A DNA stretch of 64,000 nt. Source: Punica granatum (Eukaryota > Streptophyta > Magnoliopsida > Myrtales > Lythraceae). The stretch covers positions 25,382,568 through 25,446,567 of the forward strand of contig NC_045134.1 in assembly GCF_007655135.1 (NCBI RefSeq). Direction: 5' to 3'. The translations under genes were made by a program, and so were the position numbers. Of this stretch, positions 34,831 to 47,230 are shown in pieces (within the stretch, counting starts at the first letter, position 1; each line of letters opens with the position of its first letter). The notes below the pieces were generated by a model. It searched no databases, was not told where the DNA came from, and saw only the letters and a list, made by a program, of their open reading frames with translations.

Positions 34831-35027
34831 CAGGGGCGAAGCTAGGATTTCTGTCCGGGGGGGCAAAAATATTATAATAAATATATTTTTGGGGTAAAAT
34901 TGTAAAAATTCAAAGTTCAGGGGAGCAAAAATGTTAAAATAAACATACTTTTGGAATAAAATTTTAAAAAATTTAAAGTTCAGGGGGGGCAATTGCCCCC
35001 CCTGCTAATATGTTGGCTCCGCCCCTG
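34831..35027. mobile_element. Short hAT MITE, 197 bp
   Basis: The ends CAGGGGCGAAGCTAGGATTT and TTGGCTCCGCCCCTG are near-perfect inverted repeats of the widespread CAGGGGCGGAGCCA type. Flanks are ATAAGGTC (34823-34830) and GTAAGGTC (35028-35035), an 8-bp duplication with one mismatch, as expected for hAT. The interior contains two copies of AAAATTCAAAGTTCAGGGG-like sequence. Confidence 0.85.
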
Positions 35028-35039
35028 GTAAGGTCAACT

Positions 35040-36600
35040 GGTGGCTTGGCTACCAATTCTTGGGATTGCGTCCTGGTAGGCCTGGAAATACCGATTTCGT
35101 AAGAGATTCACTTAACCTATGCCGAAAGTGGAATTGAATGATTCTACGCGAAAGAATCTTATATTGAGATTGTATCACATTGCCAATTAAAATTTCTAAA
35201 ACTGATGTGTCAATTTGTTTCTTGTCACTTGCAACATTTAATTTATACCGATATTATTCACAAATAATCCAAAATCAATACATTATGATATAATATTTTG
35301 AACAATCATTATATTTAAATTTGAAATAGAAAAAGACAAAGAAATGCAAAGAGAAATTAGACGGATGGTAAAGACCCAACACCGACGACCTCGCCTGATT
35401 CATTGGTGGTGACTCAGCACCCACCGCCACCGGGTTCATCCTAGATTGGAACCCTTTCTCTTTTTACAAATGAAGAGAATGTTGTAGATCCTAACATCGG
35501 TGGTTCGATGCACGCGACCACTGTTACAATCGAGGTTATTAGCATGGGTACCCTGAAGTTTTATTTCGAATATGTGTAGAAGCTGGAGGGAAAAACATAT
35601 CCGGATATGGCAGCCTTTGTTAGACTTCCATCAGTCCTCTCGCCCATCTTCACCTTCCTCTGTAATTTTTAATTAAATTTTTTCAAACTTCAAGTATATT
35701 TAATAACAAAAAGTGTAATTCCAAGACAATTTATTGAATAATTTGCTCAGAAATTTGAAGGGTTTAATTTAAGGGCCATATTGAAACATTTTACAGATGG
35801 TAAAGGTCAAAGGCTTCGAAGTTTCAAACTAAATGTTAGTGATTAAAGTCACACTCTTGTTTTTTTTTTTTTTTTTTATAATCCAACTCACTGTTACCTT
35901 AAAAGTAAATGATTAGACATAGAATTTCTATTTTATTATACTTAAATTCATGGACTTCCCATGTTAAAAAAAATTATTAAAGTGAAACATAAACTAAATG
36001 TTAGTGGGCAAAATGATATAAGTGGACTCAATTGGGGGGTGAAGTGTACCCCCCGGAAAAATATTTTGGACAGAGACGAAGAATAGACAAGCTAGTTATG
36101 TTTGGTAAATCTTCCATAAGAGTTGTATAGCTTAATCGCAAGAATTTCTAGTCATTTTCCGTGAATATTGTTTAATGTGCTTTTAAATGGACCTAAATTT
36201 CTACCAATGATAATGTCACCAAGATATATCTCCGTACCTAAACTTTTATATATACCGAGAAATAAGATTGTCATTCGGTAAAGTGATACTCAGTTATGAT
36301 CATATGAAATCTGATGGGTTCTGGATTCGAAATTTTTCATTATCATCAGAACTTCTCATCTTTTTTTTAAATCCCCTTCTAGGCTCATATAGCTCTCATT
36401 TGTAACCATAGAAAAAGTTCACATTTGTTAGAAGTTACAACTGAAGTTTATTAGGACTTCGAAACCGAACACTTGCCTAGAACAAATAAATGCCCTGTCA
36501 CGTGCCCAACGTACAGCTCACATGTCACTAATGAATCCAAATCAAGTAAATGTCAAATGTCTTTGCATGATTCATTGTTCATATGTACCGTTTTAATTGC
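35040..36600. other. Repeat-rich intergenic DNA
   Basis: No gene is recognised. A poly-T run lies at about 35860-35878. The segment 36270-36400 (GGTAAAGTGATACTC, then GGGTTCTGGATTCGAAA) has A/B-box-like spacing and may be a second SINE family, but I have only one copy. Confidence 0.35.
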
Positions 36601-36609
36601 ACTTCCTCA

Positions 36610-38045
36610 ATTTTCGGAATAACCTATTGTTTACACCCGTTTTTCGCACCTAATGGACGTTACGAGATCGTGACGGACGTGACACTTGGACGAGCTTAGT
36701 TGGTCAAATTTTGGGATTAATTAAGGCTTATGACTCCACATTCCCATTGGACACATGAAGAGGCCCGTTTAAAGAGGCAGTCCATGATCGAGCACTTGAT
36801 GACCCGACTCGAGGATCCACAGCATTACCCGATCGAGACAACCACTGGTGGATTGGTTATTCGAGAAGAAGATTATGGTAATTTCTAGCTTGGTTGATCT
36901 GTTCATATTAGCTGACAGCTTTAGCTAAACAAATCTCACAAGGAAAGGATCCAAATTCTTTCCAAGACGAGATTGACACATGAACCTAGATATACATACG
37001 GGAAGGATGACGATTCTACATGGCTACTGGGAATTATTTCCTTGGTGAATCAAATCGGACATGAGAATAGCCAAATACACAAGGGAAGGGAACTCACGTA
37101 AGGAGATTGCGATGATTTCTTTCCTATGTGAGTTGATGCGTGCATGCAAGGCAAGAGAAGCACAGTCGGTGCCCTTGCTCAACATCTAGAGGTGTTTCCT
37201 TGGAGAGAGGATTGCATTTCGTGGAGATTGCTTGGAGATTTGATAAGAAGATTGTCTTAACTTGGCAATTTTCATCTCTTCTTTTCAACTACCTTGTAGC
37301 AAAAACCCGCAAACACGGACCTTCAGGGGACCATGATCCTATCCTTCCACGAGAGGCTTTAGGGCTATGACTTCACTTTCGACTGCCTCTAGCCGAGACC
37401 TACCTATAAGGAGGCATCACTCGAGTTGAGGCTTCTTAACCGAAGCTCATCCATTCGGCTACAATCAGCCGAGACACATATTCACGAGCCTTCCCTAAGT
37501 CATGACCATCATCACTTAGACCGGCTCCCAAGCCGTCTTGATATCACACAGATTGGCTTTCGAGCCGTCTCATATAAGTATTGGGCTAAACATCACACGC
37601 ACGTCTTAGAGAACTTAAACGGCTTAACCCTTGAAAGTCGTGACATCGTTTGTAACACCTCTACAATCTCCCAACCGACATCATCACACCTCAGCACATC
37701 AAAAACCCAATCACTAGCTAATCCTACAGACTCCAGGGACCGTGGTGCAATGCTTTAACCAGATGAGTACGGCGGTGATTTTGCCCTCACTCACATCTTG
37801 GAACTGCACCCTGACATGTCTGGCAATCTAAACGCCACACGACAATCGGAGAGTAAATCGCAAATTCCAGGCGAAACACCGATAATGAGGCATTTCAATA
37901 AAGAGATATTTGCATACATATGTTGTAGGTTCGAAGCACATAGATATTGTAATCAAACTTACTATAACTCTGCTTATATAGCTGATAATTATAGATATAT
38001 CGTTTTATATTATTGTCGCATATGTACAATATCCCTCGCTTGAGA
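36610..38045. mobile_element. Decayed LTR-retroelement-like sequence
   Basis: The segment 36750-36850 (ACATGAAGAGGCCCG, AGGCAGTCCATGATCGAG, GACCCGACTCGAGG) and the C-rich 37390-37880 part (CCGAGACCTACCTATAAGG, CCGAAGCTCATCCATTCGGC) look like plant gypsy LTR sequence. The open frame at 37426-37758 has no protein motif. No paired LTRs or target duplication were found. Confidence 0.35.
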
Positions 38046-38501
38046 ATGGAATGACAAATCACGAATGATTATTACTAGGTACGAAGTTTTGCCTTGAAGT
38101 TGTCTTCTTCCTTCCTGTAATGAGAATGCGTATGCATGTCTTCACTGAACGCCGACATCTCTTCCTTAAATTTGTCCTGATAAAGGTATTGACTGTTTAA
38201 TTCACACATTCTATCTTTGTATATTTCGCACAAACACGTTAGTAAGATGGTCCTGCGCAATGTATGAACATTGAAAATCACATTTCTAGTCCAAATGCAC
38301 GACACAGACATACATATCCAACAGTGGCACATAGTAATCAGCTACAGTATATCCTCAGACAAGATTTTGTTTTTGTGATGATGATCATTAATATTATGGG
38401 CTCCTCCTCCTCTTCTTTGGTCCCTCCCCAAGCATTATAGGAGCTTATATTTTTCATTTTACAGTCTGTTACACCATGCGCTACAACAAAACCTTCCTCA
38501 A

Positions 38502-38792
38502 CTAACAACTTAAGGAATTACGATTCGCAACTAAGTTTGTAGGAGTTGGTTGACATATAACGTAATAAAAACAACGTGGGATTTCTCGAGTTGTTTCTTC
38601 CTCAATACATATCTCGAATTTTCTGGATTGTATCCTTGTTGCAAAGAAAAGAGCCATTGTCTTGATACCAGCTAAGCGAACCCTTAAAAGTTCGTCCATT
38701 TCTTGTAGCCTATCATGGCAACATGGTCCTAGCAAAAAGTACTCTTCCCATCTTAGCATTGAAAGACAATTCATATATCCCTCCCTTTTCAA
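38502..38792 (-). other. Unidentified open frame, possible exon remnant
   Basis: A 96-codon minus-strand frame containing LRWEEYFLLGPCCHDRLQ and MDELLRVRLAGIKTMALFFA reads more like protein than its AT-rich surroundings and continues upstream as VTLRNRF before a stop. I do not recognise the family and see no flanking exon, so it may be a fragment of a lost gene or mobile element. Confidence 0.3.
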
Positions 38793-39384
38793 GGAATTAA
38801 ACCGATTTCGCAGAGTTACAAACCTGTATGAACATACTAGATCCCATTAAAAAAAAATGACCTGTTATAATTGGACTGACTTGAATTAGAATTAGTCAAC
38901 TGTATAAATTCAAAAGACCTTGAAATCAACGTGAAAGAAAAAATAAATCAATCACTCATACATATACAGTTTGAGATGAGGGCCCCAAAAGTTTATGGAA
39001 GGATTGCCCTAATCAGTGGATAATCCCATGAATGAATAAAGATAGCCCCACAAAGGGGACACAACCCCAGAAACTTGAATTGCCACGTGGCTTCTTCATA
39101 TGTTCATAAGAAGATGACTAAAGGTGCAACGTAGCTGGCAAATGATATTATTTATAATATATGAGTTTGATACTCAATGAAAGTATTTTTTGGTTAGTAC
39201 AAATGATTGTTCTAGTAGGGATCAATTTCAATTAATAAATTGATAATATCTCGTTATTGATAATATCTCGCGATCGCAGCGAAACAAAATTAAATATATA
39301 AAAAAATTTAAAATGAAAGCAAAGAACAGGAGAGAAAGAGAGGGAAGGAAGCCCATTTAGCCATTTTCCATAAGATTTTGAGCA

Positions 39385-39392
39385 TATAAATA
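39385..39392 (+). promoter_or_regulatory. TATA box of the bHLH gene
   Basis: TATAAATA stands about 140 bases before the ATG at 39525, a normal distance for a plant gene with a 5' leader of roughly 110 bases. Confidence 0.5.
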
Positions 39393-39524
39393 GATGGAAT
39401 CCCATACTCCATAGTGCCAATCTCCTTATCCATAAAAGAAACTCCCTACTTGAGCTGCTGCAAACAACAGCCAGCAACAACAAATATAACAAAAACACAT
39501 CTCCAAGATCCTCAAAGTCTCTCC

Positions 39525-40991
39525 ATGGCTCATGACTACGCACCGCCATCGATAGGATCGGATTTCCATAACCTCCGAACACCACCGATTCCCAGTTTCC
39601 TGGAAATGGATCCAAGCATGGATCACTTTCACTTCACGGATCAGCTGAATAATCCTACACCAACAACCACTATCCTAGACGCATCATCAGTTATCCTCCC
39701 TTCAACCTTAAACTTCCAGAATCATCCCATGATTTTCCCTGAGTTTGCGGGAAGCTTGGCGGACACTTTTCCTGGAATAGTGTTCCACCCAGCCGGAGAG
39801 CAGGTTCCGGGGCTTGCTCCCCACACGGTGCCAGCGATGGGAAATGATCAGCTCTGCGAGTCGAGAAAGAGGAAGGCTGCTGATGCTTCCGAGAGCAGCT
39901 CCGGGGTCTCGTCCCATTCTCCACCTGCTTCTGGTTTGGGGGCTAAGCGGAAGACCGTAAGCCCTCCTTTTCTGGCTTCCGGGATATTTTTGCCGGAAGA
40001 TATTCCATGGCAGCAGTCAATCGATTGATCTCGTCTCTGATTTCTTCGGTGCAAATGTTGCAGGGCTCGGGAAGATCAAAGAGGATGAAGAACAGTGAGA
40101 AAGTAGAAGAACATCAAGAAGAGAAACGAAAGGAAGTGGTCCATGTCAGAGCTCGAAGAGGACAAGCCACTGATAGCCACAGTTTAGCCGAAAGGGTAAA
40201 CCCACCCGAAAAAAAAAAAATGCTTCAGAAATTAATTTACCATATAATATCTTTTTTTTCCCCATAATCATGAATATAAAATTAACCTTTTTTTCATATT
40301 TATTGTTAATGGAAACAGGTGAGAAGAGGGAAAATCAATGAGAGGCTCAGATGCTTGCAAGACATTGTCCCAGGATGTTACAAGGTTAAAACCACATTTT
40401 TTTAATTCATTTGTTATATTTAAAATTCTTGTGTTGATTAATCGACTGATCATCAACGATTAACCGATGCTGCAGACGATGGGGTTGGCAGTGATGCTGG
40501 ATGAGATAATTAACTATGTGCAGTCCTTGCAGAATCAGGTTGAGGTGAGGCAGATGAACAACCTAGATAAATAAATTAATTGACCTTTTTTTTTGGGATA
40601 AGTATTAATTGACCATTATTTACTGAGAATTGATTAATTATAAGTTATCCTCCAAAAAGAGGCAATAAATGAATATTTCTGGTGTTTCAGTTCCTATCAA
40701 TGAAGCTCACAGCAGCAAGTTCATTCTATGACTTCAACTCAGAGTCAGATGCTATTGACAAAATGCAGGTGTGATGAATTAAATATATAACAGCTATATA
40801 TATGTTCTGCGATGTTATGCATACATATCCAATCGAATCGCGAAAGAAAGGATTTTGATATCGGGTTTCGGGTGCAGAGGGCAATGGCAGGGGAAGCAAA
40901 AGAGTTGCAGAGGATGGCTAGAGAAGGGAGCAATGGATCAGGACATCAATCTAATAACTTCCACTCAACATCATCACCATGGCACCCCTAA
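39525..40991 (+). CDS. bHLH transcription factor, BEE/CIB-type
   Basis: This is a nuclear DNA-binding regulator of the plant bHLH clade that includes BEE1-3 and CIB proteins, which act in brassinosteroid- and light-dependent growth. Six exons (39525-39956, 40064-40195, 40319-40384, 40476-40544, 40691-40768, 40878-40991) join in frame into 296 residues with GT-AG introns. The start is the first in-frame ATG (MAHDYAPPSIG); the upstream frame opens only with non-ATG codons. Residues 1-140 are a variable, Ser/Pro-rich region. The basic region and HLH span about 178-235: RARRGQATDSHSLAER, then VRRGKINERLRCLQDIVPGC and MLDEIINYVQSLQNQVEFLS, with the H-E-R DNA contacts present. The tail FNSESDAIDKMQRAMAGEAK fits the BEE branch. 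Splice junctions fall inside the bHLH as in relatives. The exact orthologue cannot be fixed. Confidence 0.92.
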
Positions 40992-40999
40992 GGCTGGCT

Positions 41000-43900
41000 T
41001 ACTACATCTATGGTTTCCCAATTGCCAATACAAACAGATCAAGAAGAAGAAGATTAATTAGTCTTCAAGATTACATATATATATCTTTTCACACCATGAG
41101 AAAGATTCATTCTTGTAACCTTAACCTCATTAATTTGAGGGCATTTGATCATATACAGAAGTAAAAAAGGGGAAAGAACAACTTTAATTGTGTATGGAGT
41201 TGCTCGGTCGTGTTATCGGTTTTTACTCGCTAGGTTAAGATTATTAGGCGTGTTTGTCGATATGTTGTATTAATTGAGAAGATTACGTACATGTTTTACT
41301 GACTTTGGAAGAATTACACATCCTTCCTTATATATCGGGTTGTTCTTTTGGTATATCAGCAGAAATGTGCCCGAACCTAGTCCCATATAGGTGTCGGGGG
41401 CGGACAATAACTACAATTTATAACAGTCACGAAACATTACATTCGGTCTCATCCAAGTATAAAAGAAAAAAAAATGCATAAAGATCATTAAACAATATTT
41501 TGATGTGCAGATCGCACTTCGAGCATTTCGTTTCTACAACCAATCAGGGCAAGAAAATTCGTATCGAGGTAACAACTTTGGAAACATATATATATAGCTA
41601 TATTTCATAATTACTTTATTAAACATCTTAACTAATGTGTTATTATTATTATTAGTATATTGTAGGTCGAATATATATATATATATCTAATTTAATTAGC
41701 TTGATTAAGATCAATTAAATAAATAAAAGTCGGAAATCAGACAAGATATCTCCCTAAGCAAAGACCCAAATCGGCCAAAACACTAATGAACATGAAAATG
41801 ACTTGATTGGACTTGAAATATGTTGTGCTTCATGAATGTTCATTATCGCACAGTGATTGCAGCATGGTCCATATAAATGATTTTTGGACATTCTGAAATG
41901 AAATTTCACAGACACACATACATATATATATATATATATCCTTTTATATTCCTTCCCAAATTTTTTTCCCCTTCCCCTTAGCATGCAGTTAAATTGAGAG
42001 AGACGTGGCCTTTGTACTTGGCCTCTTTGACCATTTTCGTCCCTTCCTAGACAGAATTCCATCGAGCGCGTCCATACATATATATAATTCAATTTTATGG
42101 GGTCATGAGTTGCATCAATTTCCTAATTAATTTGACCTTCTTTATCCCCTTTTCAATTATTTTGTGAAGTAGAAGAATAAAAAGTGGTTATTTAATAAAT
42201 TGTAAATCAAGATTAATTAAACATATTGTATTAGTTTTCTATTAACTAAAATATATACATGTGCCAGGGGACATCTTTTATATCTCATATGCACGATAAT
42301 TTTAAATAATTTTTAAATTTGATGATAAGCTAAGAAAAATAATTTAATGCAAAGAAATTGCTTTTTAGTTTCAATATATATTTCATGTCAAGGTCACTGT
42401 GTTTTAATTAATTAATTTATTTATTATAAAGAAATACTACTTTAAAAATCCCTTTTCCATGAAGCATCAATGAGTAGCTCCAAATGTTTTGTAGGGTCAG
42501 TACCATCTGAATTAATTACAATACATATAATTGTTTTCGAACAACTTGTATAAAATCTCCTATTTGTCGGTAAAATCGACCTCTCTTCTAATTCTATATG
42601 CCATAAACATACACCTCTAGTTGTTGTCTGATGCATCTTGCAGTTATAACCAAGAAAAAAACAACATATGCGATCCATGAATAGTTCAAATTCGTATTAT
42701 TTATTTTGGGTGATCAATTATTTTTAATGTAACTTTGTAATATAGCATGTGTACATGTATATATATTGGAAAATGTACATACGTCCAATGCCCCCCTGGA
42801 GAGACCTGAAACTCATCCTGTGTAGACCCAAAGGGCCACCCAAATAATATTGGGGGGACAATGTGCCACTTGATAAATCCATGTCCTAAAAGTTTTGTGG
42901 ATCCCAATCTTTACATGACAAAGTTTCCAAATTTATTCAAGCGACCTGATGATCAAGTATATACTTTATAATTCAATTCCAATTTTACAATAAGACATGG
43001 CAAACTGTACGTCAGAAATAATAGTCAAAATCAATATAAATGCATGATAAAAAAAAAGTTATTAGTGCTATTAAAACAAATGTGTGCATGGTGGGGGAAA
43101 GCATAAATTACCTATCCTAAATTCCAATTGCTAAAGAGCATAAAATCTCAAGGATATTGCCAAGTCATGTAGTGAATGATTGGGGTGGTAGAACCCATAT
43201 ATGGAGCACTTGGAATGTATTTTTGGGTTTTTGCCCCCTATTTTATAATTGTTAATGAATTAATTGAGAGGAAAATTGATTAATTAGAAGAAGGCAGACA
43301 GGTGCATTGCATCAAAGAAATTGGGAGAAGGAAAAAAGAGAGGACAGCTTGAATGGGCCATAACATGATCTAAAGGAAGATAGGGCAAATGTGGGTACTC
43401 CAATATGGCTTCCCTTAAATGATAAGAGGTAATGAACCATCCAAAGCCACTTTTTCTTCGAGTGAAATCTTTTCCTTTGACCCCCTTTTGACCATCTCCC
43501 CCTTGCATGTCCCTTGGAGCCAAGTGCATGAACTAGGAGGTGTCGTAGGACCCGACAAACCAAATACATCCTTCAGGTGCTCATGGTGATATGATGGATA
43601 AAACCGATCCAATACTAGTAGTCAGTCATCTTAATAATGAAAATCCGTAATTGCACACTCCATTCAAACTTGCTCTATAAGATGACAAGTAAAATACATG
43701 TAATATCGATCGGCATGTTTGGTATTAAATTTTTTCAATATGAACTTGGTCCCACGGGAACTAAATGAGGGAAGGGGTCGTATTCGAAATTGAGATTGGG
43801 GGTCACACACATATGATATGGATGATTAGGTGAGGTTTGAGAAGAGAACTATTATACCATATTGCCCATAGATGGGGCAAGTTCAAGGATCCCAACAAGC

Positions 43901-44945
43901 ACACCATGGAGAGAGGGCTCATCATCAAGATTCAATCTTCCTTTCCCCCCCTTTCCCTTTGCACTCAAATTCACAATACCAATCATCATTGGGTGTTGGA
44001 AGTGGGAGTCAGTAGTTAGCTAGTCAGAAATCTTGTTTGCTAGTCGATCGATACCAATCACTAGGGTTTTGCCCTCTATTGTGTCCCCACACCCCATTGA
44101 TCGATGTGTGCACCAAGCAGCCATTCGAATTTTGCTTCGTTTTAGCTCGATATATGTGCGATAACCTTATATTTTCTTGTAACCATATCTTAAATTCGTG
44201 TTAGTAGTGGCGGTAAATAATCTAACTTACGCAAGATCTGCGTGGAATTCTATGATGGTTGGTGTGCAACATCAACACCAGCGTTCTCAATATGGGACAC
44301 GTGATTAAAAAAAAAAAACTGCGAGGATCGATCTCTGACTGAAGATGAATGGAGTTGGTGTTGTCCTTAGTTTGCCCTTATATATGAAGTGAGACTCACG
44401 TGGTTCACAGCTCGTCAGAAATCTTGCCTCCCTTGTTATATGACATAGCGAAAGATCTACCATTAGCATATCATACAAATTAAGGTTCCTGAATCGATAT
44501 CATTCAATAATCGTTGCCGCTCCACTGGCTGATTGTGTCATATAAAAGGTTACAACCCCCCATTTTTTGGTAAATAGACGGGGCCGAGATTCAAAGGAAT
44601 ACAACGAGCAAAAGTAAGCTAATAATCACGATAGAGATTGTGTAAGGCTATAACCCTTCGTTATAAAAGAAGTAAAAAGGAAAAAAAAACTATATTTCAT
44701 TAATAATTAATATAAACTGTCAAAGGTCTATCCAAAAAAATTTAATTTGTCAAAGGAAGAAAATGTGTTGGGCCGACTTACAAGCCCATAAATTCGGCCC
44801 TTTTTTACTTCAATTGATGGGCCTGTGCCAAAACCAAGTGCCGAAATCAACTTCTGGGCTTTACGAGTAAGAGAGAGAGTGGAATCCGATGCGCTCACAC
44901 TCGCGGGTAATTATGCCCGCCACCTGTCATGTAGATGTTTTGATT
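41000..44945. other. Intergenic desert
   Basis: No gene is recognised. After the bHLH 3' flank, the sequence is AT-rich with TA runs (about 41588, 41671 and 41925). Frames at 41754-42092, 42701-42907 and 43284-43612 on the minus strand lack any family motif. The stretch 44750-44940 is more GC-rich but shows no coding signal. Confidence 0.4.
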
Positions 44946-45505
44946 TTTGAACCTTTAGAGCATTTTCAAAGGGAGTCCCATTTTTGGGTTACAATTTCGA
45001 CACTAATGTGTGCAACATAGACGTTAACTCATACAAATTGGAACTGTGGAAAAATTGGGGCTATTTTATCCAATGGAAGGGACCATTGGTCCCAAATGAT
45101 TTTCATATTAAAAAAAAAAAAGAAATCAACATAATTTTTAAATACTTTCTTTTTTATTGTGCAATTTCATTTTTGAGTTGGATAATAGTACAAAATTTTA
45201 ATTTTTTTGAAATTTTTTATTGATAATTAAATTTCAAATGATAAATTCACGGATAATTTTTTTAAAATACTTTTAAAATTTACATGATTAACAATAACAT
45301 TGCACAATTTTAAACATTACATTATAAAATAGAGTACATGGTCAATAATATTGCATAATTGAAACATTACATAACTAAAAGTGGTAATCTAGAGAGTATT
45401 GTTGAATTGCTAGGAGTGTTCCACCAAGCCCGCCTGTATAGTTGGAACCCTATGGTAACCACTCAGGTACATATTTTTCCATGCTTTCAGGTAATTTTTC
45501 TACTG

Positions 45506-46440
45506 TCAGTGCATGCAGTCAATGATGCCCATCATATCAGGAAAGTCACGGTCCTCTTCCATCTGTAGCAAGCGTTGGACATTGTTTGAGTTAGCTTTTT
45601 GCAAGTATTCACTCTCAAGTACCAAAATCACATTTTCAACGAACTTATCGAAGCACTTAATTGCGGTGGTTTGGCCTATCCGCACATAGTTATCAAAAGA
45701 ATTAGCTGATACTCCGTATGCTAACATACGCATGGCAACTGTGCATTTTTGCTGCTAGGATCAGCGATGTGCACGGATACCGGATATATCCAGAACCGGT
45801 CGAAACCTATTCGTTAGGATGGGGTCCGAGTAGCTCGTATTGAAAATATGATGGAATCCGGGTATTAGAATACAGAACCGGTGAAAACCGATTCCGATTT
45901 CAATTCTTGCATATAGAGTATCCAAAATCGAAACCGAAATTGAAACCGATACCCGGATGCGAATAATAATTTCCCACATTATATATATATAGTTATATAC
46001 ATATATTCCTATATTTAAAAAATATGGTCACTGATTTAAAATAGATATAAATCTATATTGACATTCTATTTTGCGTGATTAATGATAATGGATGAGATAT
46101 TTTTAGTTTTATTTAGCGAGACAAAAAAATTTACAGGTTTCAACATGGTACGCGAAACCTGGAGTATAATAGAGGTTTCGAGTAGGTTTCAGTTTCGGGA
46201 CTCAACAAGTTAAGGTCCGATTCTAAAATATTGAAATATGTTTCTTACAGGATTGGGTTCGAGTATTGTAAAAAAAAAAATTACTCAGACCGCACAAACT
46301 AGCGAGGATATGCCTTTTATGCCTGCTGCATTGACCTTTGCTGGAAACTATGTGTTAACACCTAAGAGGGCTTCCACAATGCGAAAGAAGACATGTCTTC
46401 TCATTCGGAACCTTCATCGAAAAGTCTCAAGAGGTTCACC
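45506..46440 (-). pseudogene. HARBI1-like transposase pseudogene, split by an insertion
   Basis: The N-terminal part (46440-46265) contains in-frame stops and ends at GISSL; the central part (45757-45506) resumes at QQKCTVAMRMLAYG. In HARBI1-like transposases these motifs are nearly adjacent. About 500 unrelated bases separate them here. The frame is lost after IDCMH, so no active nuclease can be made. Confidence 0.7.
45761..46270. mobile_element. Insertion nested in the PIF transposase
   Basis: Roughly 500 bases rich in ACCGGTCGAAACC, ACCGGTGAAAACCG and GAAACCGAAATTGAAACCG phrases (left) and GTTTCGAGTAGGTTTCAGTTTCGG (right) interrupt the transposase. Such CGGTTTCGGTTT words are typical of plant hAT MITEs. 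The exact ends and target duplication could not be resolved. Confidence 0.5.
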
Positions 46441-46569
46441 AGATTAGGAGAATGAAAGATTGTTGTGAGCAATGTGGAAGAGTGGTGCTCCATATTTATA
46501 AGCCTTTTCCCCGAACAACTACTTTGTTAGATATGTTTTTTTTTAACTGCTAGTTTTTTAAACATTTAT

Positions 46570-46782
46570 GGCTTGTTTGTGAGATATGATTTTATCCACA
46601 ATAAAACAAAATAATTCATACAAAGTCAAAGGGTGGACCTTATTTATACCACTATTTTTTCCACAACAAAATAAAATAACTCATACAAAGTCAAATGATG
46701 GATCCTATACATAACCATTTATACCATTTTTTTTCAAAATCAAAATTTAATTTTAAAATCTTATTTTGAAACCAAACGCAAC
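46570..46782. mobile_element. Short MITE inside the PIF region
   Basis: GGCTTGTTTGTGAGATATGATTTTA at left is answered by the inverse of TAAAATCTTATTTTGAAACC, then AAACGCAA, at right. A 33-base direct repeat (CACAATAAAACAAAATAATTCA type, near 46600 and 46661) lies inside. Confidence 0.5.
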
Positions 46783-47230
46783 ATTAATTTTTGGAAGAAC
46801 TAGCTTTATAAGAAAAATTTTCAAATGACTAAATTGATTAATAATTTAAAACACGACATTACATTACAGAATTGAAATTTTAGCACATAATTTAGATATA
46901 AAAGACAAGCGTTACAGTACAATCAATGCTTAACTTACGATTACTTCGCCATAAATTTCTTTATCAGCTTAGCATGAATCTCTCGTACTTGTTCAGTCAT
47001 TGTAGAGGTGTCTGCAAAAATGAGTTGCATGTCTTCCTCCTTGAGTTGCATGTGATGCTCCTTTTCCTTGAGATTTTTGAATTCATCTATGTTCCTAGCT
47101 ATAGAGGACTTCATTGCTTCAATCTCTTCGAGCAAATTTCCAACCTTGGACGCCTCTGATTTTCCTTCACCCTTCATCTTGGCCGATTTGGTGCCTTTTG
47201 GACGTTCATATCCTATAATGACTAGTTTCT

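Larger units (their letters stand above)
44951..47230 (-). mobile_element. Degraded PIF/Harbinger transposon
   Basis: Minus-strand pieces in order are an ORF2-like coiled segment (47177-46941: NLLEEIEAMKSSIARN, DTSTMTEQVREIHAKL), transposase N-terminus (about 46440-46265: FRMRRHVFFRIVEALL, VNAAGIKGISSL), and transposase middle (45750-45506: CTVAMRMLAYGVSANS, YVRIGQTTAIKCFDKFV, DFPDMMGIIDCMH). GxIDCMH carries the first catalytic Asp of the DDE nuclease. Past it the frame breaks (a remnant with YLKAWKNMYLSG), and the other two acidic residues are not seen. Left end GAGCATTTTCAAAGGGAGTC after TTA fits a Harbinger terminus; the right end was not found. The element is dead. Confidence 0.75.

Noticed and set aside
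36270..36400. Second SINE family candidate
   Set aside because: Box-like motifs with plausible spacing, but only one copy in the window and no visible tail or target duplication.
39414..39524. In-frame N-terminal extension of the bHLH protein
   Set aside because: It opens only with GTG and lies where the 5' leader is expected below the TATA box; the first ATG is at 39525.
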